A stretch of DNA of 38,430 nucleotides from the NCBI GenBank assembly GCA_017444665.1, contig JAFSWC010000081.1:1-38430 (forward strand), in the 5' to 3' direction. Positions within the stretch are counted from its first letter, which is position 1. Every line of letters begins with the position of its first letter. Made by a program: the position numbers and the translations under genes. The notes beneath the pieces were generated by a model. That model was not told the origin of the DNA, ran no database searches, and worked only from the letters and a program-made list of their open reading frames with translations. This stretch comes from Oscillospiraceae bacterium. GTDB lineage: Bacteria > Bacillota > Clostridia > Oscillospirales > Oscillospiraceae. Positions 29,992-37,986 of the stretch are shown piece by piece.

Positions 29992-31587
29992 ATGATTCGC
30001 ATGAAGAAAGTTTTCAGTATCCTGCTGGCGCTGGCGCTTGTTTTCGCGCTGCTGCCCGCCGGCGCTGCTTATGCCAGCGGCGACGACGTCAAGGCGACCT
30101 TCACCGTCAGCTTTGACGCAAACGGGGGCGATGGCAACATGGACAGCGTCACCGTGGAAGAGGGCGAAAAGCTCACGCTTCCCGCAAACGGCTTTACCGC
30201 CCCGGAGAGCAAGGAATTTGACAAATGGAGTCTCGGCAACCCCGGCGAAGAGGTGGACATCACCGCCGACACCACCGTTGCTGCGATCTGGAAAGACCTG
30301 ACCGTGAGCTACACCGTGACCTTTGACAGCGACGGCGGCAGCGACGTCGAATCCCAGACCGTGGTCGCCGGCGGCAAGGCACAGGAGCCCGATGCCCCCA
30401 CCAAGGAAGGCTCCACCTTTGATTCCTGGCGGACGGAAGACGACGCAGAGTTCGATTTCAACACGCCCATCGAAGGCGATATCAAGCTGAAGGCCAAGTG
30501 GACCGAGACGGAACAGGAAGAGGAAGAGGAAAGCTTTACCGTCAGCTTTGACGCAAACGGGGGCGATGGCAGCATGGAAAGCGTCACCGTGAAAAATGGC
30601 GAAAAGCTCACGCTTCCCGCAAACGGCTTCACCGCGCCGACCGCCAAGGTTTTTGACAGCTGGGAGCTCGGCGGCAAGCCCGTCAAGCCCGGCGAAGAGG
30701 TGGACATCACCGCCGACACCACCGTCAAGGCGACCTGGAAATGGCAGAGCTATACCGTGACCTTTGACAGCGACGGCGGCAGCGCCGTCGCACCCCAGAC
30801 CGTGACCATCGGCGGCAAGGCCCAGAAGCCCGAAGACCCCACAAAGGAAGGATTTACCTTCGGCTCCTGGCAAACGCCCGAGGGCAAAGACTTTGACTTT
30901 GGCGCTCCCGTCGAGGCCGACATCACGCTGAAGGCCACGTGGACCGCGAAGGAGCCCGAAAGCTTTACCGTCAGCTTCGAGTCCAACGGCGGCAGCGACG
31001 TGGAAAAACAGACCGTGGAAAAGGGCAAGACGGCCTCCAATCCCACCGTGCCCACCAGAAAGGGCTACAGCTTTGTCGGCTGGTACAGCGACAAGGATCT
31101 CAAGCACGTCTATGACTTCACCTCTCCCGTGACGGCGGATCTGACGCTTTACGCCAAGTGGAAGGCGATCAAGTACACGATCTCCTCCGGCGCCAACGGA
31201 TACTACACGCTCAAGAGCGGCAAGACCGTTTCGATCACCGTCAAGCGCAGCGAGGCGGACGATACCTGCCTCAACCACTTCAGCTCCGTCGCGATCGACG
31301 ACAAGACGCTGACGCGCGACACCGATTACACGGTCAAGTCCGGCAGCACGGTCGTCTCGATCAAGTCGGCGACGCTTGAAAAGCTGGCCAAGGGCAGCCA
31401 CACCGTCACGATCAACTTTGACGACGGCAAGGCCGAGACCAAGCTGACCATCTATGCCGAGGGCCACAGCCCCAAGACCGGCGACGAGAACAACCTCGTC
31501 CTGTGGGGCGTGCTCGCGGCGGTATGCGTGCTCGGCGCGGCCGGCGGCGTGTTCCTGCTGACGAAGAAGCAGCGCAGCGACAGATAA
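29992..31587 (+). CDS. Sortase-anchored InlB B-repeat surface protein (SPKTGD)
   Basis: 531 residues. A signal peptide (1-29, ending AYAS) precedes five InlB/Flg_new-type beta repeats of about 65 residues: A1 (37-100), B1 (107-170), A2 (182-249), B2 (254-317), B3 (324-390), each with FDxxGG or FExNGG and a KW/IW end. A different beta domain follows (393-488, X2-like Ig fold: SVAIDDKTLTRDTDYTV). The C-terminus is a cell-wall sorting signal: SPKTGD (493-498), hydrophobic 501-524, basic KKQRSDR. The (S/P)PxTG form suits clostridial sortase B-type enzymes rather than classic LPXTG. An acidic QEEEEE linker sits between B1 and A2. The sortase is not in the window. Start 29992 is fixed by the RBS. 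Confidence 0.93.
   Translation: MIRMKKVFSILLALALVFALLPAGAAYASGDDVKATFTVSFDANGGDGNMDSVTVEEGEKLTLPANGFTAPESKEFDKWSLGNPGEEVDITADTTVAAIWKDLTVSYTVTFDSDGGSDVESQTVVAGGKAQEPDAPTKEGSTFDSWRTEDDAEFDFNTPIEGDIKLKAKWTETEQEEEEESFTVSFDANGGDGSMESVTVKNGEKLTLPANGFTAPTAKVFDSWELGGKPVKPGEEVDITADTTVKATWKWQSYTVTFDSDGGSAVAPQTVTIGGKAQKPEDPTKEGFTFGSWQTPEGKDFDFGAPVEADITLKATWTAKEPESFTVSFESNGGSDVEKQTVEKGKTASNPTVPTRKGYSFVGWYSDKDLKHVYDFTSPVTADLTLYAKWKAIKYTISSGANGYYTLKSGKTVSITVKRSEADDTCLNHFSSVAIDDKTLTRDTDYTVKSGSTVVSIKSATLEKLAKGSHTVTINFDDGKAETKLTIYAEGHSPKTGDENNLVLWGVLAAVCVLGAAGGVFLLTKKQRSDR
30100..30942 (+). repeat. Tandem duplication of an A+B repeat unit inside the surface-protein gene
   Basis: 30100-30501 (A1+B1) and 30535-30942 (A2+B2) are near-identical in long stretches at DNA level, notably the first ~100 bases of A and the first 50 of B. 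The third B (30961-31161) is more distant. Confidence 0.85.
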
Positions 31588-31695
31588 AAAAACGGTTTCC
31601 GCTTGACCCGCCGATTCTTGCGGGCAGCAAAAAGGCTTTGCATACAAAGGACCTCTTTCGAAGATCGATCCGCCCTTCTGTATTCTCGGCCCATG

Positions 31696-31743
31696 AAAAA
31701 GACCTCCTGTGCAGGATAAGCAACCTGCACAGGAGGTCTTTTT
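31696..31743. terminator. Bidirectional terminator, type A
   Basis: A perfect 20-bp stem (31696-31715, 31724-31743), loop ATAAGCAA, with A-tract and T-tract ends. The core GCAGG-loop-CCTGC and the ATAA..AA loop recur at 23626. Confidence 0.95.
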
Positions 31744-31799
31744 ATTTGCGGCTCCTTTTCGCCGGTCCGGCCCACAGCGGAGCAGAGAATCTTCCCGGA

Positions 31800-32405
31800 T
31801 CAGCCTTCTTTTTCCGCGTCGGAGAGGGCTGAGCCAAAAACGCCCATTTCCAGTTCTTCGTTCGTCAGCTTTCTTCGCTGAGGAAATGAGACCAGATAGA
31901 ACAGAAATCCGACTGCCAGCCAGCCAAAAAACATTTTGACAGCCGTTGCGCCGATATAAAACGGGCTTGACGGGACGAACATAAAAATGAATGCGGCAGA
32001 GGAGACTGTCCCGGCAAATATCCCCGTTGCAATCCCGCCCGGGATCCGATAGGGGCGCTTTTTGTCAGGATAACGGACGCGGCACATCACACGCGACCAG
32101 GCCGTGATCATCCATGACAGGATAAAAGCGGCGCCGGAAAAGCTGGTGATCGAGTCGGTCAGATTCGGTCCGAGGAAAGGACCGCAGCAAGAGAGGATCA
32201 GCACGAAAAGCTGCCCGTACACCGCAACGCCGCCGCTGTTCTGCCGGGCAAAAAACGGGAAAACGAGCTTGCCCCTGCCCATGCTCATCAGCAGGTTTGC
32301 GCTCGGCGTGAAGAAGCCGTTCCAGGTCGTAAACAAACCGGCGATCGCGCCGAGGATCAGCACCCAGTACAGCAGCTTCCCGCCAACGCCGGGAAAATGG
32401 TTCCG
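31800..32405 (-). pseudogene. APC-family amino acid permease, C-terminal remnant
   Basis: The conserved part (from NHFPGVGGKLLYWVLILGAI) matches the second half of an amino acid-polyamine-organocation permease: TTWNGFFTPSANLLMSMGRGK (the helix-8 loop), ARQNSGGVAVYGQ, FILSWMITAWSRVMCRVRYPDKKRPYRIPGG and the last two helices. The first six helices are absent. The open frame extends to 32615 with an unrelated low-complexity stretch, and an SD-preceded ATG (near 32436) is in another frame. I read it as a decayed gene. Its code is more AT-rich than its neighbours, which is compatible with a foreign origin. Confidence 0.75.
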
Positions 32406-32538
32406 GGAACATTTCTGAACGATTTCCGCTTTTTCATTTTTCCTCTTTCTTTCGCGGGACTGCCGGGGTTTCCCGGCAGTTTCCGTTTCTCCTGCGATAC
32501 AGTTCGGATTCAGGGGAGAAGGGCTGCCGCGCGGGTGC

Positions 32539-32568
32539 TTGCGCAGTTGTCCGCAGTTGTTATATAAT
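32539..32568 (+). promoter_or_regulatory. Promoter of the small membrane protein, with 9-bp direct repeats
   Basis: TTGCGC (32539-32544), 18 bases, TATAAT (32563-32568). CGCAGTTGT occurs twice (32542-32550, 32552-32560), one helical turn apart, filling the spacer. Confidence 0.7.
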
Positions 32569-32616
32569 AAAAACGCAGATAAAACCGAGGACGCGACAGA
32601 CGGAGGAGGGCGCAAA

Positions 32617-32745
32617 GTGCAAATGGATTACAGACAAGTCAAAGAACGTGTGGAAAAAGAATCCGCGGCCCTGAAGGGGCTGGTAATCAAAACGGGGATC
32701 GGCATGCTGATCGGTCTCATCGCCGCGATCTTCCTCTTCCGCTGA
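32617..32745 (+). CDS. Small single-helix membrane protein
   Basis: 42 residues from GTG 32617 (VQMDYRQVKERVEKESAALK...). AGGAGG (32604-32609) is 7 bases before this GTG; the in-frame ATG 32623 is 13 bases away and less likely. A charged amphipathic stretch (3-22) is followed by one hydrophobic helix LVIKTGIGMLIGLIAAIFLF. No known family is recognised. It has its own promoter and terminator, which supports a real gene. Confidence 0.65.
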   Translation: MQMDYRQVKERVEKESAALKGLVIKTGIGMLIGLIAAIFLFR

Positions 32746-32820
32746 GGAGACGCAAAACCGGCCCGGGACAATGCATCACCGCAAAAAAAGGGTCCCAATG
32801 CCTTCCGGTCCCGGAACGAC

Positions 32821-32863
32821 AAAAAAGGACTGCTGCAGTTCATTCTGCAACAGTCCTTTTTTT
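32821..32863. terminator. Bidirectional terminator
   Basis: AAAAAAGGACTG-C-TGCAG, loop TTCATT, CTGCA-A-CAGTCCTTTTTTT; serves the small protein gene and the convergent met operon. Confidence 0.92.
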
Positions 32864-32872
32864 ATCCGTTTT

Positions 32873-34654
32873 TTATGTTTGCTCCAGCGCGTCGCTGCGG
32901 ATGCGATCCATGATGCGCACCATCAGCGCGGTGCGGGAGAAGGGCGTGATCAGGAAATAGCCGTCCACATACGGCGCCATGCGCCGGGCCATGTTCGCGG
33001 AGATCTCGACGGCAAGCTCTTCTCCCTTTGCCCGGTCGGCGTTTTCATACAGCGCGATGATCTTTTCATCCACGCGGATGCCCGCGATCTCGCTGTTGAT
33101 GAACAGGGCGTTGCGCTGGCTGACGATCGGCATGATCCCGCCCAGGATCTTGCCCTTGAGCGTTTTGCGCGCCAGCTTGAGATTTTCGAGCGCCTCGTCG
33201 GTAAAGACCGGCTGGGTCAAAAAGCCGTCGGCGCCGTTTTCCTCCTTCTGCCGCGCCAGATCCAGCTGGATGGCAAAGTTGCGCGCGTTTACGTTGAGCG
33301 CGGCAAAGATGTGGAACGGGGCGGGCAGCACGGCCCTGTTCATGCTGTCGACGAACTTGATGAGCTTGCGCGAGTTGAAGTTGTACACGCTTTTGACCTC
33401 GTCGCGGCTTGCCGCCGGGACCGGGTCGCCTGTGACGAGCAGTACGTTTCCGACCTCCTCGGCGCACAGGCCAAGCAGCAGCGCCTGGGTGGCGTTGAGA
33501 TTGCGGTCGCGGCAGGTGAGGTGCGGCATGACGTTGACGCCGAGCTCGCGCTTGAGCTTGCAGACCATCAGGCTTGAATCCATGCGGGCGCGGGCGACCG
33601 GGCAGTCGGCCACGGTGATCACGTCGGCGCCGCCGTCGCGCAGCGTGCGCGCGCCTTCGACAAAGGCACCGACCTGCGCGCCCTCCGGCGGGTCAAGCTC
33701 GACGGCGAAGGGCTTTCTTCGGCTGTCGCAGAGCGCGTCCCAGAAGGGATCGTGCCGCAGGCCTGCCTTTTCCCGTTCCTTTTTCCGCGCCGGATAGTCG
33801 ACGAGCGCGGGAGCGGGCGCGCGGATCGCCCTGGCCGCGGCGGCGATATGCTCCGGCGTCGTGCCGCAGCAGCCGCCGACGATCTGCGCGCCGCGGGCGT
33901 GCAGGATCGCGACCTGCGAGGCGAAATAGCCCGGCTCGCCGTCGTAATAGGTGCGGTTTCCGCGCACGGTGGGGTAGCCGGCGTTCGGCATCACGGAAAA
34001 CAGGCCCTCGACCGGGCCGAGCTTTTCCATCAGCTCGACCATCTGGCGGCCGCCGGAGACGCAGTTGAGCCCCACGGCGTCGATGTACCCGTCCGCCGCC
34101 GCGGCGCGGCACAGCTCACCGATCAGGCGGCCGTCGCGCGTGAAGCCGTCCGGCTGGGCGGCAAAGGAGACAAGAACAAAAGCCTCGGGGTCAGCGGCCT
34201 TGATGTGCGCGGCGATCTCGTGCAGGTACAGGTCCGTGCCGATGGTTTCAAAAAGAAAGTGGCGCGCGCCGAGCGACAGGAACTGGTCGACAATGAAGTG
34301 GTATTCCTCCAGCAGGTCGGTGTCGTCGCGCGCGTCGATCGGGCCGATATCGGCAAAGACATAGGCGTCGTTTCCGGCGGCGCGGCGGGCGATCAGCCAG
34401 CCCTCGCGGAGGATGGCGGCGCAGTCCTGCTGCGGAAAATTCTGGCGGTTCGCGCCGTAGGTGTTCGTCTTGATCGCGCGGCAGCCCACCTCCAGATAGG
34501 CGCGGTGGATCGCCTCGATCTCGCCGGGGGCGCTGAGATTGGCCCATTCGCAGTCGCGGTGGCTCGTCCGGTTGCGCGAGGCGTAATAGGTCCCCATGCC
34601 GCCGTCGAAGAGCAGCACGCCGTTTTCCCGTATAAACGATCTGATGTCTTTCAT
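32873..34654 (-). CDS. Homocysteine S-methyltransferase fused to methylenetetrahydrofolate reductase
   Basis: 593 residues. Domain 1 (1-~280) is a Hcy-methyltransferase barrel with zinc cysteines C198 (GLNC) and C262-C263 (GGCCGTTP). Domain 2 (~310-590) is MTHFR: ELDPPEGAQ (FAD/folate site), TCRDRNLNATQALLLGL, LLVTGDP, TQPVFTDEALENL and a C-terminal Rossmann-like end. The fusion supplies methyl-THF and can transfer a methyl to homocysteine. It shares ATGA with metH. It is known in several Clostridia and Thermotoga-like anaerobes. Confidence 0.94.
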   Translation of the reverse strand: MKDIRSFIRENGVLLFDGGMGTYYASRNRTSHRDCEWANLSAPGEIEAIHRAYLEVGCRAIKTNTYGANRQNFPQQDCAAILREGWLIARRAAGNDAYVFADIGPIDARDDTDLLEEYHFIVDQFLSLGARHFLFETIGTDLYLHEIAAHIKAADPEAFVLVSFAAQPDGFTRDGRLIGELCRAAAADGYIDAVGLNCVSGGRQMVELMEKLGPVEGLFSVMPNAGYPTVRGNRTYYDGEPGYFASQVAILHARGAQIVGGCCGTTPEHIAAAARAIRAPAPALVDYPARKKEREKAGLRHDPFWDALCDSRRKPFAVELDPPEGAQVGAFVEGARTLRDGGADVITVADCPVARARMDSSLMVCKLKRELGVNVMPHLTCRDRNLNATQALLLGLCAEEVGNVLLVTGDPVPAASRDEVKSVYNFNSRKLIKFVDSMNRAVLPAPFHIFAALNVNARNFAIQLDLARQKEENGADGFLTQPVFTDEALENLKLARKTLKGKILGGIMPIVSQRNALFINSEIAGIRVDEKIIALYENADRAKGEELAVEISANMARRMAPYVDGYFLITPFSRTALMVRIMDRIRSDALEQT

Positions 34655-37005
34655 CCCAGCACCCTCTTCGCGATGTCCGCGCTCTGCTTGGCGTCTTTTG
34701 CGTAATAATCCGCGCCGATCTGGGCGGCGTAGTCCTCGGTCAGCACCGCGCCGCCGACCATGATTTTGCAGTCGTGGCCGCTTTTCCGCAGCGCGGCGAT
34801 CGTTTCGGCCATGCTCGTCACCGTGGTGGTCATCAGCGCCGAAAGCCCGACGAGCCGGACGTTTTCGCGCTTTGCGGTCTCGACCACGGTTTCGGGAGGG
34901 ACGTCGCGGCCGAGGTCGATGACCGTGTAGCCGTAGTTTTCCAGCACGACGCGCACGATGTTCTTGCCGATGTCGTGAATGTCGCCCCGGACGGTGGCCA
35001 GGATGATCTTGCCCTTGGAGACGCTCGCACCGCCGCGCCTGGCGATGCGTGTCTTGATCACTTCAAAGCCCGCGCAGGCCGCCGACGCGGCCTTCATCAG
35101 CTGCGGCAGAAAGATCTCGCCCTTTTCATAGCGGTCGCCCACGCGGTCGAGCGCGGGGATCAGCAGCCGGTCGACGACCGCCAGCTCGTCCATCTCGGCA
35201 AGCGCTTTGGCCGTGAGCGCGGCCGTCTCCTGCCCGAGACCGCGCATGATCGCCTCGCCCAGGCTCATCTCCGCGCCGCTCTTCGCAACCGGCGCGGCTT
35301 CGGCCGCCGTGGCGGCAAAGCGGCGGATATAGTCCTCGCTGTCCCGATCCTGGCCGGAGAGCACCCGGAAGGCCGCCACCGCGTCCATCACGGCGCTCTG
35401 GTTGGGGTTGACGATCGGCAGGTCCAGCCCGGCGTACATCGCCTGAGAGAGAAAGCTGACGGTGATGTTTTCGCGCGCGGGCAGACCGAAGGAAATGTTG
35501 CTGACGCCCAGCACCGTGCGCAGGCCCAGCTCTTCCTTTACGGCGCGCACGGCGCGCAGCGTTTCCGCCGCCTGCTCCTGCTGGGCCGAGACCGTCAGCG
35601 TCAGGCAGTCGATCAGCACGTCCTCTTTGGGGATGCCGCAGGCAAGCGCGGCGTCCAGGATCCGTTTCGCGATGGCGACGCGCCCGCGCCAGTCCTGCGG
35701 GATGCCGTTTTCGTCCATGCACAGCCCGACGACGGCGGCGCCGTATTTTTTGCACAGCGGCAGGACTGCGTCGAGCACCTCTTTTTTGCCGTTGACCGAG
35801 TTGACGATGGCCTTGCCGCAATAGACGCGCAGCCCGGCCTCGATGGCCTTCGGATCGGACGAGTCGATCTGCAGCGGCAAATCGACGGCGGCCTGCAGAG
35901 CCGTAACGGTGCGGCGCATCATCGCCGGCTCGTCAAGCCCGGGCAGGCCCACGTTGACGTCCAGGATATCCGCGCCGGCGTCCTGCTGTTCGACGCCGCG
36001 CAGCACGATATAGTCGATGTCCCCTTCCCGCAGCGCCTGCTGAAAGCGTTTTTTGCCGGTGGGGTTGATGCGCTCGCCGATCACGCGCACGCCGTCAAAG
36101 GCCGTGCAGACGGACGCGCCGCACACGCCGCTGCGCGGCCTCTCCGCGGGCTGCGCGGGACAGGCAGAGGCAAGCGCGTCGGCCGCCGCGCGGATAAAGT
36201 CCGGCGTCGTGCCGCAGCAGCCGCCGAGGATCGCGGCGCCCAGCGCGGGCGCCTTTGAAAGCGCCGCTGCAAATTCCGCGGGCGTGATATTGTATTCTCC
36301 CGTGGCCGGGTCGGGCAGGCCGGCGTTCGGCTTTACGATCAGCGGAAGCGAGGTCCACGTGCGCAGCTCTTCCACCAGCGGCAGCAGCTCCTTCGGCCCC
36401 AGACTGCAGTTGAAGCCCAGCGCGTCCACGCCTAAGCCCGTGAGCGTCAGCGCCATCGCGCCGACCGTTACGCCCAGGAAGGTGCGCCCCGTCGCTTCAA
36501 AGGTCATCGTGGCCCAGACGGGCAGCGCGCTGTTTTCCTTTGCGGCAAGGACGGCGGCGCGCATTTCGGCAAGATCGCTCATCGTCTCGATGACGATCAG
36601 ATCGGCCCCGGCCTCGACGCCGGCGGCGACGATCTCGCGAAAGACGTCGTAGGCCTCGTCAAAGCCGAGATCGCCCAGCGGCTGGAGCAGACGGCCGGTC
36701 GGGCCGATGTCCAGCGCGACCCTGACCCCGTCAAAGCCTGCGGCCGCCGCGCGCGCACAGCGCACGCCGCCCGCGACAAGCTCCTTCACGCTGCGCCCGC
36801 AGCCCGCGGCCTTATAGCGGTTGGCGCCGAAGGTGTTGGTATAAATCACGTCCGATCCGGCCTCAACGTAGCGCCGCTGCACGGCGGATACGGTCTCCGG
36901 CTGCGTGACGTTCCAAAGCTCCGGCATCTGGCCGACAGGCAGGCCCTCGGCCTGGAGCATGGTGCCCATGGCGCCGTCGAGAAGGATGATGTCAGAACGA
37001 TCCAC
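34651..37005 (-). CDS. metH: Cobalamin-dependent methionine synthase without reactivation domain
   Basis: 784 residues. Hcy domain with C200, C263, C264 (GFNCSLGP, GGCCGTTP); pterin/folate domain from about 310 (VIGERINPTGKKRF...); cap domain ~570-650; B12-binding domain with D675-I-H677-D-I-G680, where H677 ligates cobalt. The usual ~330-residue AdoMet domain is missing and supplied by the next gene upstream. The start codon is GTG (37005-37003), set by AAAGGAGG 9 bases before it. It overlaps that gene by 14 bases and the Hmt/MTHFR gene by 4, so all three are probably translated together. Confidence 0.96.
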   Translation of the reverse strand: MDRSDIILLDGAMGTMLQAEGLPVGQMPELWNVTQPETVSAVQRRYVEAGSDVIYTNTFGANRYKAAGCGRSVKELVAGGVRCARAAAAGFDGVRVALDIGPTGRLLQPLGDLGFDEAYDVFREIVAAGVEAGADLIVIETMSDLAEMRAAVLAAKENSALPVWATMTFEATGRTFLGVTVGAMALTLTGLGVDALGFNCSLGPKELLPLVEELRTWTSLPLIVKPNAGLPDPATGEYNITPAEFAAALSKAPALGAAILGGCCGTTPDFIRAAADALASACPAQPAERPRSGVCGASVCTAFDGVRVIGERINPTGKKRFQQALREGDIDYIVLRGVEQQDAGADILDVNVGLPGLDEPAMMRRTVTALQAAVDLPLQIDSSDPKAIEAGLRVYCGKAIVNSVNGKKEVLDAVLPLCKKYGAAVVGLCMDENGIPQDWRGRVAIAKRILDAALACGIPKEDVLIDCLTLTVSAQQEQAAETLRAVRAVKEELGLRTVLGVSNISFGLPARENITVSFLSQAMYAGLDLPIVNPNQSAVMDAVAAFRVLSGQDRDSEDYIRRFAATAAEAAPVAKSGAEMSLGEAIMRGLGQETAALTAKALAEMDELAVVDRLLIPALDRVGDRYEKGEIFLPQLMKAASAACAGFEVIKTRIARRGGASVSKGKIILATVRGDIHDIGKNIVRVVLENYGYTVIDLGRDVPPETVVETAKRENVRLVGLSALMTTTVTSMAETIAALRKSGHDCKIMVGGAVLTEDYAAQIGADYYAKDAKQSADIAKRVLG

Positions 37006-37663
37006 AGCTTTTGCCCTCCTTTCGATAGGAGCAATTTTCTCTCATGCCGCAGCTCTCGCAGCCGCGGCCGCGTTTTTTCTGCGGCCGGTCTGATACGCCG
37101 ATGAGCGCGGTGACGCTCTTTTGCGGGATCATCAGCGCGCTTTCCGAAAGCGTCACGCCGATGCGGCGGCTGACGTCCAGGACGCGGAAGAGCGCGCGCT
37201 GGTCGGAAAGCGGCATATCGCCGTAGCCGGGGGAGAAGCGGTCGGTCAGAAAACGGGGCGCGAGCGCGGCGGCAAGGTCGTCGCAGAAGTTGTCGCAGAC
37301 GCGTTCGACGGCGGCGCTGCCCGCGGCGTCCAGGATCACGGCCTGGGCCATGTCCCGCCCCGCCGCGCGGCGGATCAGGGCCTCGGCCTCGGCGCCGAGC
37401 GTCGCGGCAAGCAGGACCACGCTGTCGCAGTCCGCAAGAAACGCGCGGATGTCTTCTCCCGCGGGGCGGTAATCCGCGCCTCTAAGCGACCCGTCGGCGG
37501 ACAGGGGAAAAAGCCGCCAGACAAGCCGCGGGCGCGCCGTTTGCAGCAGCAGCGTCTCACAGCGGGCAAGCTCATCCAGGCTCTCCCTGCCGAGTTCGCT
37601 GCCGCGATAGCGCAGATACTGCAGCGTTTCGGCGCGGGGAATGCGATCGAGTCTCGCTTCCAT
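36992..37663 (-). CDS. Methionine synthase reactivation (AdoMet) domain protein
   Basis: 223 residues related to the C-terminal activation domain of MetH, which binds AdoMet and reduces inactive Cob(II)alamin. Seen: LLAATLGAEAE (84-94), the AdoMet-binding RFSPGYGDMPL (142-152) and TLSESALMIPQKSVTALIG (171-189). A C-terminal cysteine cluster RGCESCGMRENCSYR (200-214, C202, C205, C211) may hold an Fe-S cluster or metal; the classical domain lacks it. First gene of the met operon, GAAAGGAG before ATG 37663. Confidence 0.92.
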   Translation of the reverse strand: MEARLDRIPRAETLQYLRYRGSELGRESLDELARCETLLLQTARPRLVWRLFPLSADGSLRGADYRPAGEDIRAFLADCDSVVLLAATLGAEAEALIRRAAGRDMAQAVILDAAGSAAVERVCDNFCDDLAAALAPRFLTDRFSPGYGDMPLSDQRALFRVLDVSRRIGVTLSESALMIPQKSVTALIGVSDRPQKKRGRGCESCGMRENCSYRKEGKSCGSF

Positions 37664-37705
37664 GGGCTCTTTCTCCTTTCCGAATGCGATTCATCATAAT
37701 ATTTA

Positions 37706-37735
37706 ATTATATAAAATCGCCGCGCGCCTTGTCAA
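37706..37735 (-). promoter_or_regulatory. Promoter of the met operon
   Basis: Minus strand: TTGACA (37735-37730), 18 bases, TATAAT (37711-37706). The leader to ATG 37663 is only about 40 bases, so no SAM or cobalamin riboswitch can fit. Confidence 0.85.
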
Positions 37736-37745
37736 TTCCTCAAAA

Positions 37746-37775
37746 AAAGAAGGAACTGCGAAAGCAGTTCCCTTT
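37746..37775. terminator. Terminator hairpin, copy 1
   Basis: AAGGAACTGC-GAAA-GCAGTTCC then CTTTTT. The stem and GAAA loop are identical to copy 2 at 37939. Confidence 0.8.
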
Positions 37776-37802
37776 TTCAATGTGGTGACTAACCCGTGTT
37801 TT

Positions 37803-37900
37803 GTCATCCTGAGCGGAGCGAAGCGAAGCCGAAGGATCTTAAATAGTCCTCGATTAGAGCATAACAAAAGATTCTTCGTCACTTTGTTCCTCAGAATGAC
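37803..37900. repeat. Palindromic intergenic repeat (MITE/REP-like)
   Basis: GTCATCCTGAG (37803-37813) and CTCAGAATGAC (37890-37900) are inverted with one mismatch; inside lie GAAGGATCTT (37831-37840) and AAGATTCTTC (37868-37877), also one mismatch. No ORF. A GTCATCCTGAG...CTCAGAATGAC type of repeat is widespread in bacterial genomes. Confidence 0.75.
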
Positions 37901-37938
37901 ATTTCTGTTTTGGTGCTTTCAGACTTTTCTCTTCAGTC

Positions 37939-37975
37939 TAAAAGAAGGAACTGCGAAAGCAGTTCCTTCTTTTCG
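37939..37975 (-). terminator. Terminator of rpoD, hairpin copy 2
   Basis: AAAAGAAGGAACTGC-GAAA-GCAGTTCCTTCTTTT, a perfect 15-bp stem 12 bases past the rpoD stop. Confidence 0.9.
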
Positions 37976-37986
37976 TTTTTCGTCTT

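Noticed and set aside
30100..31161. CRISPR-like repeat array
   Set aside because: Repeats are coding, about 200 bases long and in frame within a surface protein; no spacer structure.
28834..31647. Open frame of 937 codons on the minus strand opposite helicase and surface-protein genes
   Set aside because: Its Gly/Val repeats are the antisense of the InlB repeats; no start signal, no family.
37664..37740. SAM or cobalamin riboswitch upstream of the met operon
   Set aside because: The promoter leaves only about 40 bases of leader and no core motif is present.
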